Counted from the stretch's first letter, positions 1 through 9,200 are shown. The stretch: DNA of 27,327 nucleotides from Pseudomonadota bacterium (GCA_023444705.1 JAEXMB010000074.1:1-27327), one strand, 5' to 3'. Notes: generated by a model not told the origin, from the letters alone. Made by a program: numbers and translations.

Positions 1-572
1 GGGTGATAGCGTTCCAGCGACAGGCCGCGGTAGATGACGCTGATCTTCTCGGCGGCGGTGTCGTAGTTGCGGCGCAGGTATTCGGCCAGATATTTCGATA
101 CCGCCATGACGCGGCTGCCGGACGCAATGGCAGCGTTGTAGCGGCGCTTGAGGCTGTTGCCGATTTTATGCGCGGAATGGCAACTGGTGACAAAGGCCGC
201 GGGCGTGCCCTCGACCGCGCGTTTGGCGATCCAGGCGGGCACGCGGCTGGCCGCATGCACGACGTCAACTTTGTGATCCACGATCAGCTTGCGCAGCTTG
301 CGGCTGGTCAGCCACATGGTGACGGGGTTCTTGGCATGCACGGGCAGTTCGATATGCGTGCCGCCCGCACGGGTAATTTCATAGACGCGCGGCCCGCCGT
401 TTGACACCACGATCGATTTCATGCCCGCCTTGGCAAGGCCCGCGTTGAGGTCGATGGTCCCCTGCTCGACCCCGCCTGAAATCAGGCTCGGAAGGATTTG
501 CATGACAACCGTGCCGGCAGGCAGGGTTGCGGGGGATTGTGCGCTTTGGGTCTGATCTTGTGTCATGTGCAT
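1..572 (-). CDS. Glycosyltransferase family 4, N-terminal part (runs off left edge)
   Basis: The reverse strand is open from an ATG at 572 (an in-frame second ATG lies at 566) to the window edge, about 189 codons. The N-terminus contains ILPSLISGGVEQGTIDLNAG, the glycine-rich acceptor-side loop of GT-B fold family-4 glycosyltransferases. It is followed by LIVDHKVDVVHAASRVPAW and, near the window edge, KISVIYRGLSLERYHP, the usual linker into the nucleotide-sugar-binding half. That donor domain lies outside the window. The family transfers sugars from nucleotide-sugars onto lipopolysaccharide or other glycans at the inner face of the cytoplasmic membrane; the substrate cannot be read here. No good Shine-Dalgarno is visible before either ATG. 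The gene is divergent from thrS, with 144 bp between them. An open frame on the other strand at 3-404 is its shadow. Confidence 0.85.
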   Translation of the reverse strand, partial: MHMTQDQTQSAQSPATLPAGTVVMQILPSLISGGVEQGTIDLNAGLAKAGMKSIVVSNGGPRVYEITRAGGTHIELPVHAKNPVTMWLTSRKLRKLIVDHKVDVVHAASRVPAWIAKRAVEGTPAAFVTSCHSAHKIGNSLKRRYNAAIASGSRVMAVSKYLAEYLRRNYDTAAEKISVIYRGLSLERYH

Positions 573-716
573 GGTTTTACGCCGAAAAACGCCATTTTTC
601 CAGTATCTTTTCGCATTGCGGGGCCCCTTGCGCCTTGACTCCACGGGCCAAGAGAACGACACTCGGCCTAGCGCCCTTTTGGCGCAATTCCAACCGTTTA
701 CCAGAGATTTTTGACC

Positions 717-2684
717 ATGTCGCAGGCCAGCGCCCTTACGTCCAACCGCCACCCGTCCGCCGAAATCACCGTCCGCCTGCCCGATGGCAAGACGATGACC
801 TTGCCGACCCCCGCCACCGGCGGCGACGTTGCGGCGAAAATCGGCGCAGGCCTGGCCAAGGCGGCCCTTGCGGTGAAGCTTAACGGCGTGCAGCTCGACC
901 TCAGCCGTGAATTGTACGAAGACGGCGACATCGAAATCATCACCCGCAAATCGCCCGAGGCGCTCGAGCTGATCCGCCACGACTGCGCCCACGTGCTGGC
1001 CGAGGCGGTGCAAACCCTGTTCCCCGGCACGCAGGTCACCATCGGCCCCAACATCGACAACGGCTTTTTCTACGACTTCGCGCGCAACCAGCCTTTCACG
1101 CCCGACGATTTCGAGGCTATCGAGAACAAGATGCGCGAGATCATCAAGCGCGACGCCAAGTTCGAACGCGTGGTCTGGCCGCGCGACAAGGCCATCGAGC
1201 ATTTCAAATCGATCGGCGAGAACTACAAGGCCGAGATTATTCAGGACCTGCCGGAAGACCAGACCATCACCGTCTACAAGCAAGGCGAGTGGCAGGACCT
1301 CTGCCGTGGCCCGCACATGCCATCGACCAGCCATGTCGGCACTGCCTTCAAATTGATGAAGGTCGCAGGCGCCTACTGGCGCGGTGACAGCAATAACGCA
1401 ATGCTGACGCGCATTTACGGCACTGCCTGGCGCGACCAGAAAGAGCTGGACGCGTATCTGCACCAGCTGGAAGAAGCCGAAAAGCGCGACCACCGCAAGA
1501 TCGGCCGCGAGATGGATTTGTTCCACGTGCAGGAAGAAGCCGTGGGCAGCGTGTTCTGGCACGACAAGGGCTGGACGATCTATCGTTCGCTGAAAAACTA
1601 CATCCGCCGCCGCATCGAAAAAGCGGGCTACAAGGAAGTACGCACGCCGCAGCTTTTTGACAGCAGCCTGTTCAAGGCGTCGGGCCACTGGGACATGTAC
1701 GGCGACATGATGTTCAAGGTACGAGACACCCACGGCGACGGCGAAAAGATGCTGGGCATCAAGCCGATGAACTGCCCAGCGCACGTGCAGATCTTCAATC
1801 AGGGTCTCAAGTCCTACCGCGACCTGCCCATCCGTATGGCCGAATTCGGCTGCTGCCACAGAAACGAGCCGTCGGGCGCGATGCACGGCATCATGCGCGT
1901 GCGCCAGTTCGAACAGGACGACGCGCATATCTTCTGCACGCGCGAGCAGATGCAGCACGAAGCCGCCGAGTATTTCAAGTTGCAGCTCAGCGTCTATAAG
2001 GACCTTGGCTTTGATAACATCGCCGTCAAGCTGGCCCTGCGCCCCGAGCCGCGCATCGGCTCGGACGAACTATGGGACTGGGCGGAAAATGCCCTGCGCG
2101 AAGCGCTCACCAGTGCCGGCCTTGCCTATGAGGAACTGCCGGGCGAAGGCGCGTTCTATGGCCCCAAGGTCGAATTCCACCTGACCGACGCCATTGGCCG
2201 TACCTGGCAGTGCGGCACGTTGCAGGTCGACCCCAACCTGCCCGAGCGCCTTGACGCCAGCTATATCGGCGAAGACAGCCAGCGCCACCGCCCGATCATG
2301 CTCCACCGCGCCATTCTGGGCTCGATGGAGCGCTTTATCGGCATGTTGCTGGAACACTACGCGGGCAAGCTGCCCCTGTGGCTGGCCCCCGTGCAGGCGG
2401 TGGTCGCAACCATCACCTCCGACGGCGACGCCTATGCCCAGAAGGTGGTCGAAGCCTTGAAAAATCAAGGAATTCGCGCCGTTGCCGACCTGCGCAACGA
2501 AAAGATCAACTACAAGATCCGCGAGCTGAGCCTGCAAAAGACCCCGCAAATCTGGGTCGTGGGCAAAAAAGAGGCCGAGGAACAAAAAGTCACCATCCGC
2601 CGTTTGGGCGTCGAGGCGCAGGAGGCTCTTGCACTTGACGAGGCTATCCGTAAAATAGCCGACGAAGCCAAAGCTCCGGCCTAA
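717..2684 (+). CDS. thrS: Threonyl-tRNA synthetase
   Basis: Class II aminoacyl-tRNA synthetase charging tRNA-Thr in the cytoplasm; 655 aa from the ATG at 717. A TTG six bases upstream is in frame but less likely. The order is the full-length bacterial one: TGS domain (about 16-78), editing/SAD domain with HDCAH (H88, H92) and CRGPH (C196, H200), class II catalytic core, and C-terminal anticodon-binding domain (about 555 onward). The zinc ligands that select threonine are recognisable as C353 in MNCPAH, H404 in DDAHIFC and H530 in LHRAILGS. Motif 2 is seen as CCHRNEPSGAMHG. Every key residue is present, so both the charging and mischarging-correction activities should be intact. infC follows after 33 bp with its own ribosome-binding site, so the two are probably co-transcribed, as in many bacteria. 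Confidence 0.98.
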   Translation: MSQASALTSNRHPSAEITVRLPDGKTMTLPTPATGGDVAAKIGAGLAKAALAVKLNGVQLDLSRELYEDGDIEIITRKSPEALELIRHDCAHVLAEAVQTLFPGTQVTIGPNIDNGFFYDFARNQPFTPDDFEAIENKMREIIKRDAKFERVVWPRDKAIEHFKSIGENYKAEIIQDLPEDQTITVYKQGEWQDLCRGPHMPSTSHVGTAFKLMKVAGAYWRGDSNNAMLTRIYGTAWRDQKELDAYLHQLEEAEKRDHRKIGREMDLFHVQEEAVGSVFWHDKGWTIYRSLKNYIRRRIEKAGYKEVRTPQLFDSSLFKASGHWDMYGDMMFKVRDTHGDGEKMLGIKPMNCPAHVQIFNQGLKSYRDLPIRMAEFGCCHRNEPSGAMHGIMRVRQFEQDDAHIFCTREQMQHEAAEYFKLQLSVYKDLGFDNIAVKLALRPEPRIGSDELWDWAENALREALTSAGLAYEELPGEGAFYGPKVEFHLTDAIGRTWQCGTLQVDPNLPERLDASYIGEDSQRHRPIMLHRAILGSMERFIGMLLEHYAGKLPLWLAPVQAVVATITSDGDAYAQKVVEALKNQGIRAVADLRNEKINYKIRELSLQKTPQIWVVGKKEAEEQKVTIRRLGVEAQEALALDEAIRKIADEAKAPA

Positions 2685-2705
2685 GTTTCATTTTTAACAA
2701 TACGC

Positions 2706-2720
2706 AGGAGAAGTCACATC
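2706..2720 (+). promoter_or_regulatory. Ribosome-binding site and non-canonical ATC start of infC
   Basis: AGGAG at 2706-2710 lies 7 nt before ATC at 2718-2720. ATC opens a frame reading (M)ANFNNNRPVKDEGP straight into the conserved IF-3 N-terminal domain. No ATG occurs before that domain, and the next conventional start (GTG, 2745) has no Shine-Dalgarno and would remove nine residues. Genes for IF-3 are known to use AUU or related rare starts, so that IF-3, which rejects non-AUG initiation, represses its own translation. The sequence fits that model. Confidence 0.85.
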
Positions 2721-3257
2721 GCTAACTTTAACAACAACCGCCCCGTGAAGGACGAAGGTCCGCGCATCAACGGCCAGATCCGCGCGAGTTCCGTGCGTGT
2801 CATCGACGCCGACGGGGAAATGCTGGGCGTTTTGACCGTCCGCGAGGCTATTGCCAAAGCGGAAGACGCCGGCCTCGACCTGATCGAAATTTCGCCCAAT
2901 GCCGAACCGCCCGTCTGCAAGATCGGCGACATCGGCAAGCACCGCTACGAGCAGCAAAAGAAAGAAGCCGCCGCGCGCAAGAACCAGAAGACCGTGCTGA
3001 CCAAGGAACTCAAGTTCCGCCCCAACATCGAAGAACACGACATCCAGACCAAGCTGCGCAACGCCAAGCGCTTCTTTGAAGACGGCGACAAAGTGCGCTT
3101 CTCCCTGCAATTCCGCGGCCGTGAAAACGAACACCGTGAAATCGGCTGGGCGCTGATCAAGCGCGTCAAGGAAGAGCTTCTGCCCTTTGGCAAGATCGAA
3201 TCCGATGCGCGTGCGGAAGGCAACACCATCATCATGGTCATGACCGGCAACAAATAA
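2718..3257 (+). CDS. infC: Translation initiation factor IF-3
   Basis: IF-3 binds the 30S subunit, blocks premature 50S joining and checks the start codon and initiator tRNA. From the ATC start the product is 179 aa, the normal length. The N-terminal domain contains RINGQIRASSVRVID and LDLIEISPNAEPPVCKI (ends near residue 75). The lysine-rich linker is HRYEQQKKEAAARKNQK, and the C-terminal domain contains KELKFRPNIEEHD and KVRFSLQFRGRE. The gene sits 33 bp after thrS and ends in a strong intrinsic terminator. Unlike many bacteria, rpmI and rplT (ribosomal proteins L35 and L20) do not follow; an unrelated gene with its own promoter does. Start-codon choice is discussed under the RBS entry. Autoregulation is inferred from the rare start. 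Confidence 0.97.
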   Translation: MANFNNNRPVKDEGPRINGQIRASSVRVIDADGEMLGVLTVREAIAKAEDAGLDLIEISPNAEPPVCKIGDIGKHRYEQQKKEAAARKNQKTVLTKELKFRPNIEEHDIQTKLRNAKRFFEDGDKVRFSLQFRGRENEHREIGWALIKRVKEELLPFGKIESDARAEGNTIIMVMTGNK

Positions 3258-3280
3258 GCCGTGACAGATAGCGTGATTCA

Positions 3281-3314
3281 AAAAAACAGGCGGCTCACCC
3301 CGCCTGTTTTTTTT
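3281..3314 (+). terminator. Intrinsic terminator after infC
   Basis: A 13-bp stem has arms AAAAAACAGGCGG and CCGCCTGTTTTTT, a 6-nt loop (CTCACC) and continuing T residues to 3314. It lies 23 bp after the infC stop codon and separates thrS-infC from the next gene. Confidence 0.92.
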
Positions 3315-3344
3315 ATTTATAAATCATATATTTGGCTATATTAT

Positions 3345-3372
3345 TTGACATATTAATATATCCCTTTATAGT
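3345..3372 (+). promoter_or_regulatory. Sigma-70-type promoter for the HExxH gene
   Basis: A perfect -35 TTGACA (3345-3350), a 16-bp spacer and TATAGT (3367-3372, five of six consensus bases) lie in a distinctly AT-rich island just after the infC terminator. The expected start of transcription is near 3379, giving a leader of about 30 nt before the ATG at 3410. The spacer contains the short palindrome ATATTAATAT. This promoter makes the downstream gene an independent unit. Confidence 0.68.
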
Positions 3373-3409
3373 ACCTGCATTCCCAATTTCGCCAGCAGGA
3401 GCGCCCCAT

Positions 3410-4837
3410 ATGGCCCGCAAGCAGAACAGCCAGTACCAGTTCTATAAAGGGCTGACCCCGAAAAAGACATTCGGCCAGAAAATCAGCGGCGCATTCAAAA
3501 AGGCCATGCTGGTGGCGGCTGCCGGCGGTGCGGTCGGCGGCTATCACCACTACGGCACGCAACACGACCTCGAAGTCACCGTGACGTCTGTCGAGCATGC
3601 CACGGCCGAACGTCCCGCGCTGATCCATACCGACAAGGGCACGTTCAGCAACGACGCGTCGTGGCTGCACCTCAAAGGCAACGGCGGCACGCGGGACATC
3701 GCCAATACCCTGCGCGCTGGCACGCGCGCGACTATTCGCGTCTATGGCCTGCATCCAAGTGCCTTTGGCTTTAGTCCCGATAGCCTCGGCTTCTACCGCA
3801 ATATCGTCACCGCCACCGCGCGCGCTGTCCAGACGCAACAGCCCGCCCCCGCCCCTGCGCCCGCGGCCCCCGTGGCGCAGCCATCCGGCCCGATCGTTCT
3901 TGTACCGCCGCAAGCAGGTCTGCGCACGCAAAGCGGCGTGAGTGCCGATACAAATCTCGCGCGTGCGCAAACCTGTGCCGACATCGCCGCCCTGGACGAC
4001 ATGCGCGCAACCAACCCGCAAATCTACCGCGATCTTGCCCTGCTTGAGCGCCTGCCGCTGACGGGCCATGCGATGTTCACGCAAGTCACCAACCCCGATG
4101 CCTTCCTGCGCAGCTGCCTCACGCCCTATAACGAAAATTCCGGCATTTCGGGCCAATACAGCAACAAGCGCCTGCGCATCATGCGCGGCATGGGCAGCCA
4201 GACGACGTTTCATGAAATCTTTCACGCACGCCAGGACCTCAACGACAGCGCCAACCTCGGCGCCAAGATGACCATGCGCGACGCCGCCGTTGCCAATGCC
4301 CTGACCGAGGCCACCGCCGTCGCCTATGGCCTGATGGCCGAACGCGAAGCCAAGAACCTCGGCCTTGCGCTGACGGACAATACCGACACCAGCCGCATCG
4401 GCGCTGACGACAACGAAGGCACGCGTGCCGTGTTCGAGGCGGCCTATCAGTCAGCCTTCAGCGCCAACGCCGCACTGGCAGCCGACGCGCGCGAAGCCAA
4501 AGCGCTTGAAGCGGGCGGGCGCGCCGTCGTGCGCACGCTGATGCTGGGCGATGATGACCAGTGGCTGCGCGCCTATTCGCAGCTGGTCGCGCTCAACCTC
4601 GACGTCAACAAGCATATCTATAGCCGCAACAGCGGCGGCGAGGCTGGCTATGCGCAAACACGCCAGCGCATGTTCGAAACGCAGGGCGCGGTGTCAGCCG
4701 GCATCAACATCATCCCGCGCGAATTCGTCGGCGCGGATGCGGAGCGTCATATCGCGCGCTGTTTTGACCTGATGGGCATTCGCATCACCGCGCCCGCGAA
4801 CAGCGGTGCGCACTACCGCCTGCGCCCGGGCAGCTAG
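3410..4837 (+). CDS. Membrane-anchored putative zinc metallopeptidase (HEIFH), function unknown
   Basis: 475 aa from the ATG at 3410, chosen because AGGAG (3397-3401) lies 8 nt upstream; a longer TTG-initiated reading from 3332 would start inside the promoter. A basic N-terminus precedes one hydrophobic stretch (about 31-45), a likely signal anchor or signal peptide. Residues 52-140 form a small beta-rich region ending SLGFYRNIV, and 143-160 are a Pro/Ala linker. The C-terminal half has TTFHEIFHARQDLND (HExxH at 268-272) with a candidate third zinc ligand at E300 in ALTEATAVAYG. That arrangement fits gluzincin-type peptidases. It may belong to the alphaproteobacterial DUF6782 putative peptidases, but I cannot confirm this. 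Two candidate disulphide cysteines (C189, C236) suit an extracytoplasmic location. It is transcribed alone between two strong terminators. Substrate unknown. Confidence 0.72.
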   Translation: MARKQNSQYQFYKGLTPKKTFGQKISGAFKKAMLVAAAGGAVGGYHHYGTQHDLEVTVTSVEHATAERPALIHTDKGTFSNDASWLHLKGNGGTRDIANTLRAGTRATIRVYGLHPSAFGFSPDSLGFYRNIVTATARAVQTQQPAPAPAPAAPVAQPSGPIVLVPPQAGLRTQSGVSADTNLARAQTCADIAALDDMRATNPQIYRDLALLERLPLTGHAMFTQVTNPDAFLRSCLTPYNENSGISGQYSNKRLRIMRGMGSQTTFHEIFHARQDLNDSANLGAKMTMRDAAVANALTEATAVAYGLMAEREAKNLGLALTDNTDTSRIGADDNEGTRAVFEAAYQSAFSANAALAADAREAKALEAGGRAVVRTLMLGDDDQWLRAYSQLVALNLDVNKHIYSRNSGGEAGYAQTRQRMFETQGAVSAGINIIPREFVGADAERHIARCFDLMGIRITAPANSGAHYRLRPGS

Positions 4838-4853
4838 ACCGCGCCTGCGCATG

Positions 4854-4886
4854 AAAAAGCCGCCCGTTCGCAAGGGCGGCTTTTTT
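4854..4886. terminator. Bidirectional intrinsic terminator
   Basis: Stem AAAAAGCCGCCC / GGGCGGCTTTTT with loop GTTCGCAA. There are T runs on the plus strand after the stem and, because of the A run on the left, on the minus strand too. It lies between convergent genes (stops at 4837 and 4904), so it can end transcription from both sides. Confidence 0.9.
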
Positions 4887-4903
4887 CGTTGCGGCGCGCG
4901 GCG

Positions 4904-5287
4904 TTACTTATCCGCGAACAGATAAAGCTTGGCCTTGCTTGGCACGCTTTCGATGCGCGCGACTTCCATGCCCTTTTTGATCAGCACGATGGTTGGCAGG
5001 CTGCGCACGCCAAACAGCTGCGCAAGGCCATAGTCGGCGTCGATATCGATGCGATAAACCGCGATCTTGCCCGCCTTGTCGGCGGCAAGGTCTGAGAGCA
5101 GCGGCTGCACCTTGCGGCAATAGGGACACCACTTGGCGTCGAACTGCACCACCACAGGCAGGTCGGAGTTCAGCACCTTCTGCGTGAAATTGGCGGTCGT
5201 GATAACCTCGACCGGCACACCGGCGCGCGCGGGCATAAAAACCAGCGTCAACATGGCAAGGGCGAGGAAAACGGTCAGAGAACGCAT
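4904..5287 (-). CDS. Exported thioredoxin-fold protein (WCPYC)
   Basis: 127 aa from the ATG at 5287, preceded by AAAGGA at suitable spacing. A longer upstream reading to 5425 would run through the neighbouring terminator and is rejected. The N-terminus is a type I signal peptide (MRSLTVFLALAML..., predicted cleavage after ARA at residue 22). The mature part is a single thioredoxin domain with active site WCPYC (C54, C57) and cis-proline in RSLPTIV. CPYC is more typical of glutaredoxins than the CGPC of thioredoxins, so the redox potential should differ. It is expected to act in the periplasm as a thiol oxidoreductase, but the partner is unknown. It lies 113 bp downstream of trxA with a terminator between, so it probably has its own weak promoter in the 5288-5330 interval. 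Confidence 0.88.
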   Translation of the reverse strand: MRSLTVFLALAMLTLVFMPARAGVPVEVITTANFTQKVLNSDLPVVVQFDAKWCPYCRKVQPLLSDLAADKAGKIAVYRIDIDADYGLAQLFGVRSLPTIVLIKKGMEVARIESVPSKAKLYLFADK

Positions 5288-5336
5288 GAAAAATCCTTTC
5301 CCTTCAAGCCTAGCACGGCAGAGATAACGAAAAGGT

Positions 5337-5381
5337 AAAGAAAAAGCCGCCTGCCCGTATCTGTCACGGACAGGCGGCTTT
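5337..5381 (-). terminator. Intrinsic terminator after trxA
   Basis: An 11-bp stem (AAAGCCGCCTG / CAGGCGGCTTT) continues, after one mismatch, into four more pairs around a 7-nt loop. Read on the minus strand it ends in TTTTTCTTT. It lies 19 bp after the trxA stop codon. Confidence 0.85.
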
Positions 5382-5400
5382 ATTCCCTGCGGCGGCGGTC

Positions 5401-5721
5401 TTAGGCCAGCGCGCCGTCGACCCATTTGAACAGGTCGGATTTACCCATCGAACCGACGGTCTGCGCCACCGCCTGGCCATCCTTGAACAGGATCAGCGTG
5501 GGGATGGAGCGCACGCCGTATTTGGTGGGCGCGTCGGGGCTTTCGTCGATGTTGACCTTGACGACCTTCAGGCCGTCTTTTTCCTGCGCCAGCGCATCAA
5601 GGCTAGGGCCGAGCGCGCGGCAGGGGCCGCACCATTCCGCCCAGAAATCCACCAGCACGGGCTGGTCCGATTTCAGGACTTCGGTTTCAAATTGCGCGTC
5701 GTTAACATGTTGTGCAGTCAT
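5401..5721 (-). CDS. trxA: Thioredoxin
   Basis: 106 aa, the standard length of a cytoplasmic thioredoxin, with FWAEWCGPCRALGP (active site C31/C34), the buried aspartate in VLVDFW, and GVRSIPTLILFKDG carrying the cis-proline. It reduces protein disulphides such as those of ribonucleotide reductase, and is itself reduced by thioredoxin reductase. The ATG at 5721 is preceded by AAAGGA. It is the second of three consecutive thioredoxin-fold genes and lies 26 bp after the next one, so they are probably co-transcribed. A thioredoxin gene directly downstream of addA is a conserved alphaproteobacterial arrangement. Confidence 0.95.
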   Translation of the reverse strand: MTAQHVNDAQFETEVLKSDQPVLVDFWAEWCGPCRALGPSLDALAQEKDGLKVVKVNIDESPDAPTKYGVRSIPTLILFKDGQAVAQTVGSMGKSDLFKWVDGALA

Positions 5722-5747
5722 GATTTTTTCCTTTCGGGACCTGTCTT

Positions 5748-6149
5748 TTACGGGCGCGGACCCTTGCCGTCCGTTTTGGGGTTTTTATCCTTAGCTTGTA
5801 TATTGGTTTCCGCGGCCTTTTGTAAAGCCTGCGCGATCACTCTTTCGATGGCGCTTTTCGGTAAATTGCCAACCGCGCCGACCAACCCCTGCCCGTCTTT
5901 CATCGTCACCAGTGTAGGGATGGAGCGCACCTTGAACATATCCGCAAGCTCGGGCGCGCTATCGACGTTGATCTTGACGACCTTGACCTTGCCCGCGTAT
6001 TCGGCCGCGACCTTTTCAAGCGTCGGTGCCAGTTGCTTGCAGGGGCCGCACCAGTCGGCATAGAAATCGATCAGCACCAGCGTGTCGGCCTGCATCACTT
6101 CTGCGGCGAAATTGGCGCTTGTTACTTCGGTAATCAGCGGTTTGGTCAT
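5748..6149 (-). CDS. Second cytoplasmic thioredoxin, with C-terminal tail
   Basis: 133 aa, a thioredoxin domain (1-107) with FYADWCGPCKQLAP (C34/C37) and VRSIPTLVTMKDG, followed by a charged tail rich in Lys, Pro and Asp (about 112-133) that ordinary thioredoxins lack. No signal peptide. The start at 6149 has AGGGAG 8-9 nt upstream. It is transcribed after addA (98 bp gap) and before trxA (26 bp gap). Its sequence differs clearly from trxA, so this is not a recent tandem duplication. It should have disulphide reductase activity; whether the two have different clients is unknown. Either of the pair could be the organism's main TrxA. Confidence 0.92.
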   Translation of the reverse strand: MTKPLITEVTSANFAAEVMQADTLVLIDFYADWCGPCKQLAPTLEKVAAEYAGKVKVVKINVDSAPELADMFKVRSIPTLVTMKDGQGLVGAVGNLPKSAIERVIAQALQKAAETNIQAKDKNPKTDGKGPRP

Positions 6150-6247
6150 GGCAATACACTCCCTGTGCGGCGCGCAATGATGTCAGTTCGGCGATATGAT
6201 TGAAGCCTCTCGAGATTACACCCGTGCAGGCCCCGCCACAATAGCCC

Positions 6248-9200
6248 TTATCCGCGCATATAAGGCGCCAGAACGTCGGCGGGCAGCGGCATCAGGCGCA
6301 GTGCATCCGTCCACAAAAGCGCGCATTTCACCTGCTTGCCGGGGTAGATGCGGCGCAGCAGCACGGCATAGGCCGCCATCTGTTTGAGATAAACCGCAGG
6401 CACATCGCGCACGTCGCTGGGCGGGGGGCGGTTGGTCTTGTAATCGACCACCAGCACCTCGTCGCCGCGCACCAGCAGGCGGTCGACCTGCCCCGCCAGC
6501 ACCACGGCATCATCGCCCGCACCTGCAAGGCCGACCAGCGGCACTTCCGCGCGCGCGCCAGCGCCGAAGATATCGGCAAAGTCGGGATGGTCAAGCACAC
6601 CCATGATTTCACGCGCATATGCCGCCTGCGTGTCGTCATCAAGCGCAAAGGCCGGGCGCGCCAGATAGGCCGCCATCGCCTGCGGCCACTTGTGGCGCGG
6701 CAGGGCCGGTAGCAGTTCAAGCAGGCGGTGCAGGATGATACCGCGCGCGAAACGCTGCGTGTTCTCCCCCGCAAGCGGGCTTTTGACGGCGGGTTCATCC
6801 TCGCCCGGGCGCGAGGGCGCCAGCGGCTTGGCCAAAACGCCTTCTTCGGCGGCGGCTTCGCGCACCCATTGCGGCAGCGCCACGGGGGCATGCTCGTGCG
6901 CGCGCACGTTGTCCGCCACGGGCTTGACGGGTTTTTGCTGCGGCTGGCTGATGGCGCGCACACCCTGTGCGTCGGGCACGACATCCGCAAAGGCCGGCGC
7001 AATCAGGTTGTACCAGCATTTTTCCGGCGGCTCTTTTTTGTTTTTGTAGCCGCAGATATAAAGCCTGTCTTCCGCACGCGTCAGCGCGACATAGAGCAAG
7101 CGGCGGTATTCGTCATCCTGCCGTGCTGCCACCGCCTGATAACGCTCGCGGTAAAGCGGTGTTTCGTCGGCGCTGCTTGCCGCCCACAGGGCGACGTCGC
7201 CAGTGCTCTCCGGCGGCCATAACAGGCGGATGCGCGCCTTGTTATGCGCATGCATGACCTTGGCCGTATCGGGCAAAAAGACGATGGGCGCCTGAAGGCC
7301 CTTTGACGCATGCACCGTCATGATGCGCACCTGATCGATGCCGGCGGCGTCCTGCTCGCGCTTGATGTCGCTTTCGTTGCGCGCAAACCAGTCGACGAAC
7401 ATTTCAACGGCAGGGATATGCGACTGTTCGTACGACAGGCAGGCGTTGAGGAATTCATCAAGCGCATCGGCAACGTCGCGCCCCAGCCGTCCGTAAAAAG
7501 CACGCCGCCCGCTGATCGTATCACCGGGGCAGGGCATGGCCAGCAGGGCTGCGAAAAATTCATAAGGTGTGGCGCGCCCTGCCGTCGCCACCAGCGGCTG
7601 CAGCCATGCCACCAGATCGGGCCGCACGTCATGCAGGTGCGACCACAGGGTCTTGTGCCCACGCGCATGGCACAGCGTAAACAGCGTGTCTTCATCAACA
7701 CCCGCCAGCGGCGATTTCAGCAATGCCGCAAGCGTGAGGTCATCGCGCGGTTGCAGCGCAAAGCGCGCCGCCGCCAGCATGTCCATGATGGCGATTTCCT
7801 GCCGGAGCTTCATGCGGTCGGCACCCGCCACGGGAACATCAAGTGATTTGAGCGCGCGCATCAGGCGTTCCACAATTTCACCGCGCGACTGCACCAGAAT
7901 CAGCACGTCGCCCGCGCGGATGGGGCGGCCCTTGGCGGGCAGCATCTCGCGGTTTTCGATCCATCCGGCGATGGTCTGCGCGATCTGTTGCGCCAGCCGC
8001 GCCAGCGCGTTGTCGACATTGCCGGCCGCCACAGGCGCTTCCCAGCCGTTGCGCGGCGGCGCCTCGGCCTGCTCGACCAGCGGCCACAGCTCCACATGTC
8101 CGGCATCGCCAACCCTGAACGGCAGGTGGGTGACCGCACGCGCGGTGTCAAAGACAACGCCGCTTTTCGCCTCGCTGCGGTTGAAAATACCATCGACCAG
8201 CGACAGCACGCTGGCAGTCGAGCGGAATGAGTATTCAAGATCAATGGCGAATTCGTCCTGCACGGCTTCGGCATGCTTGGCGAAATGCGCCTTCATGCGG
8301 TGAAAGGCGGCAGGGTCCGCGCCCTGAAAACTGAAGATCGACTGTTTTTCATCACCAACCACGAACAGCGTGCGCACCATATCGTCGCGGCTGCCCTGCC
8401 CGACAAAAAACTCCTCGGCCAGCGCCGCCACGACATCCCATTGCGCGGGGCTGGTGTCCTGCGCCTCGTCGACCAGAATGTGATCAACGCCTTCGTCAAG
8501 CTTGTACAATACCCACTGTGCATTGCCAGCCCCCGACAGCAGCGCCGAGGTGCGCAGGATCAGGTCGTCGAAATCAAGTGCGTCACGCGCCTTTTTGGCA
8601 TCTTCGTAGCGGCCCAGCATGTCGGCGGCGATGGTCAGCAGCGCCCCCGTGCCTTGCGCCAGGCGTGCGGCGGTGACGCGTTCGTGAATACCCGTCAGCC
8701 GCGCGGCTTCGCGCGCAAAAATCTCCGCCGCTGCGGGCAGGGCCTCGCATACTTTTTTGGTCGGCGCTTTTTTGCGCATCTCGCCCTCGGTGGTCAGAAA
8801 GAACGCCGCATGCGCATCCATCACGCCAAGGCGGGCCTCGCCCGTGCATTCAAGAAATGCCTGCATGCCCGACGCGCGTTCTTTTTCCGCATCCGTGCCC
8901 GCATCAATGACCGCACGTAACAGCTGGCGCAGACTGTCTTCGTCCTGCGGGTGGACGTTGATAATCTCGCGCAAAATGCTTTCGGGTGTATCGGCGCGTG
9001 CAATGCCAAGGCGGGCATAAACCGCATCAACGGTGCGCGCAGCACTGTGGCCGCTGTCGCCGTGTCGCGCCAGCAGCGCGCTCAGGCGTGCGCGGCTACC
9101 CATCATCTTGTGCAGGGTATCGGTCATATCCTCCGCACTCAGGCGCAGGGAGAGCTGGCGAAATGCCTGTGCCAGCATGTCGTTGTCACCCATGCGCGCA

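Noticed and set aside
3..404. 133-codon plus-strand frame at the left edge
   Set aside because: The opposite strand reads as a glycosyltransferase with conserved motifs throughout, so this frame is its shadow.
3332..3409. TTG-initiated longer start of the HExxH protein
   Set aside because: It lies upstream of the predicted promoter's -35 and has no Shine-Dalgarno, whereas the ATG at 3410 has an ideal one.
5288..5425. N-terminal extension of the exported thioredoxin-fold protein
   Set aside because: It would translate through the trxA terminator. The ATG at 5287 starts a normal signal peptide and has a Shine-Dalgarno.
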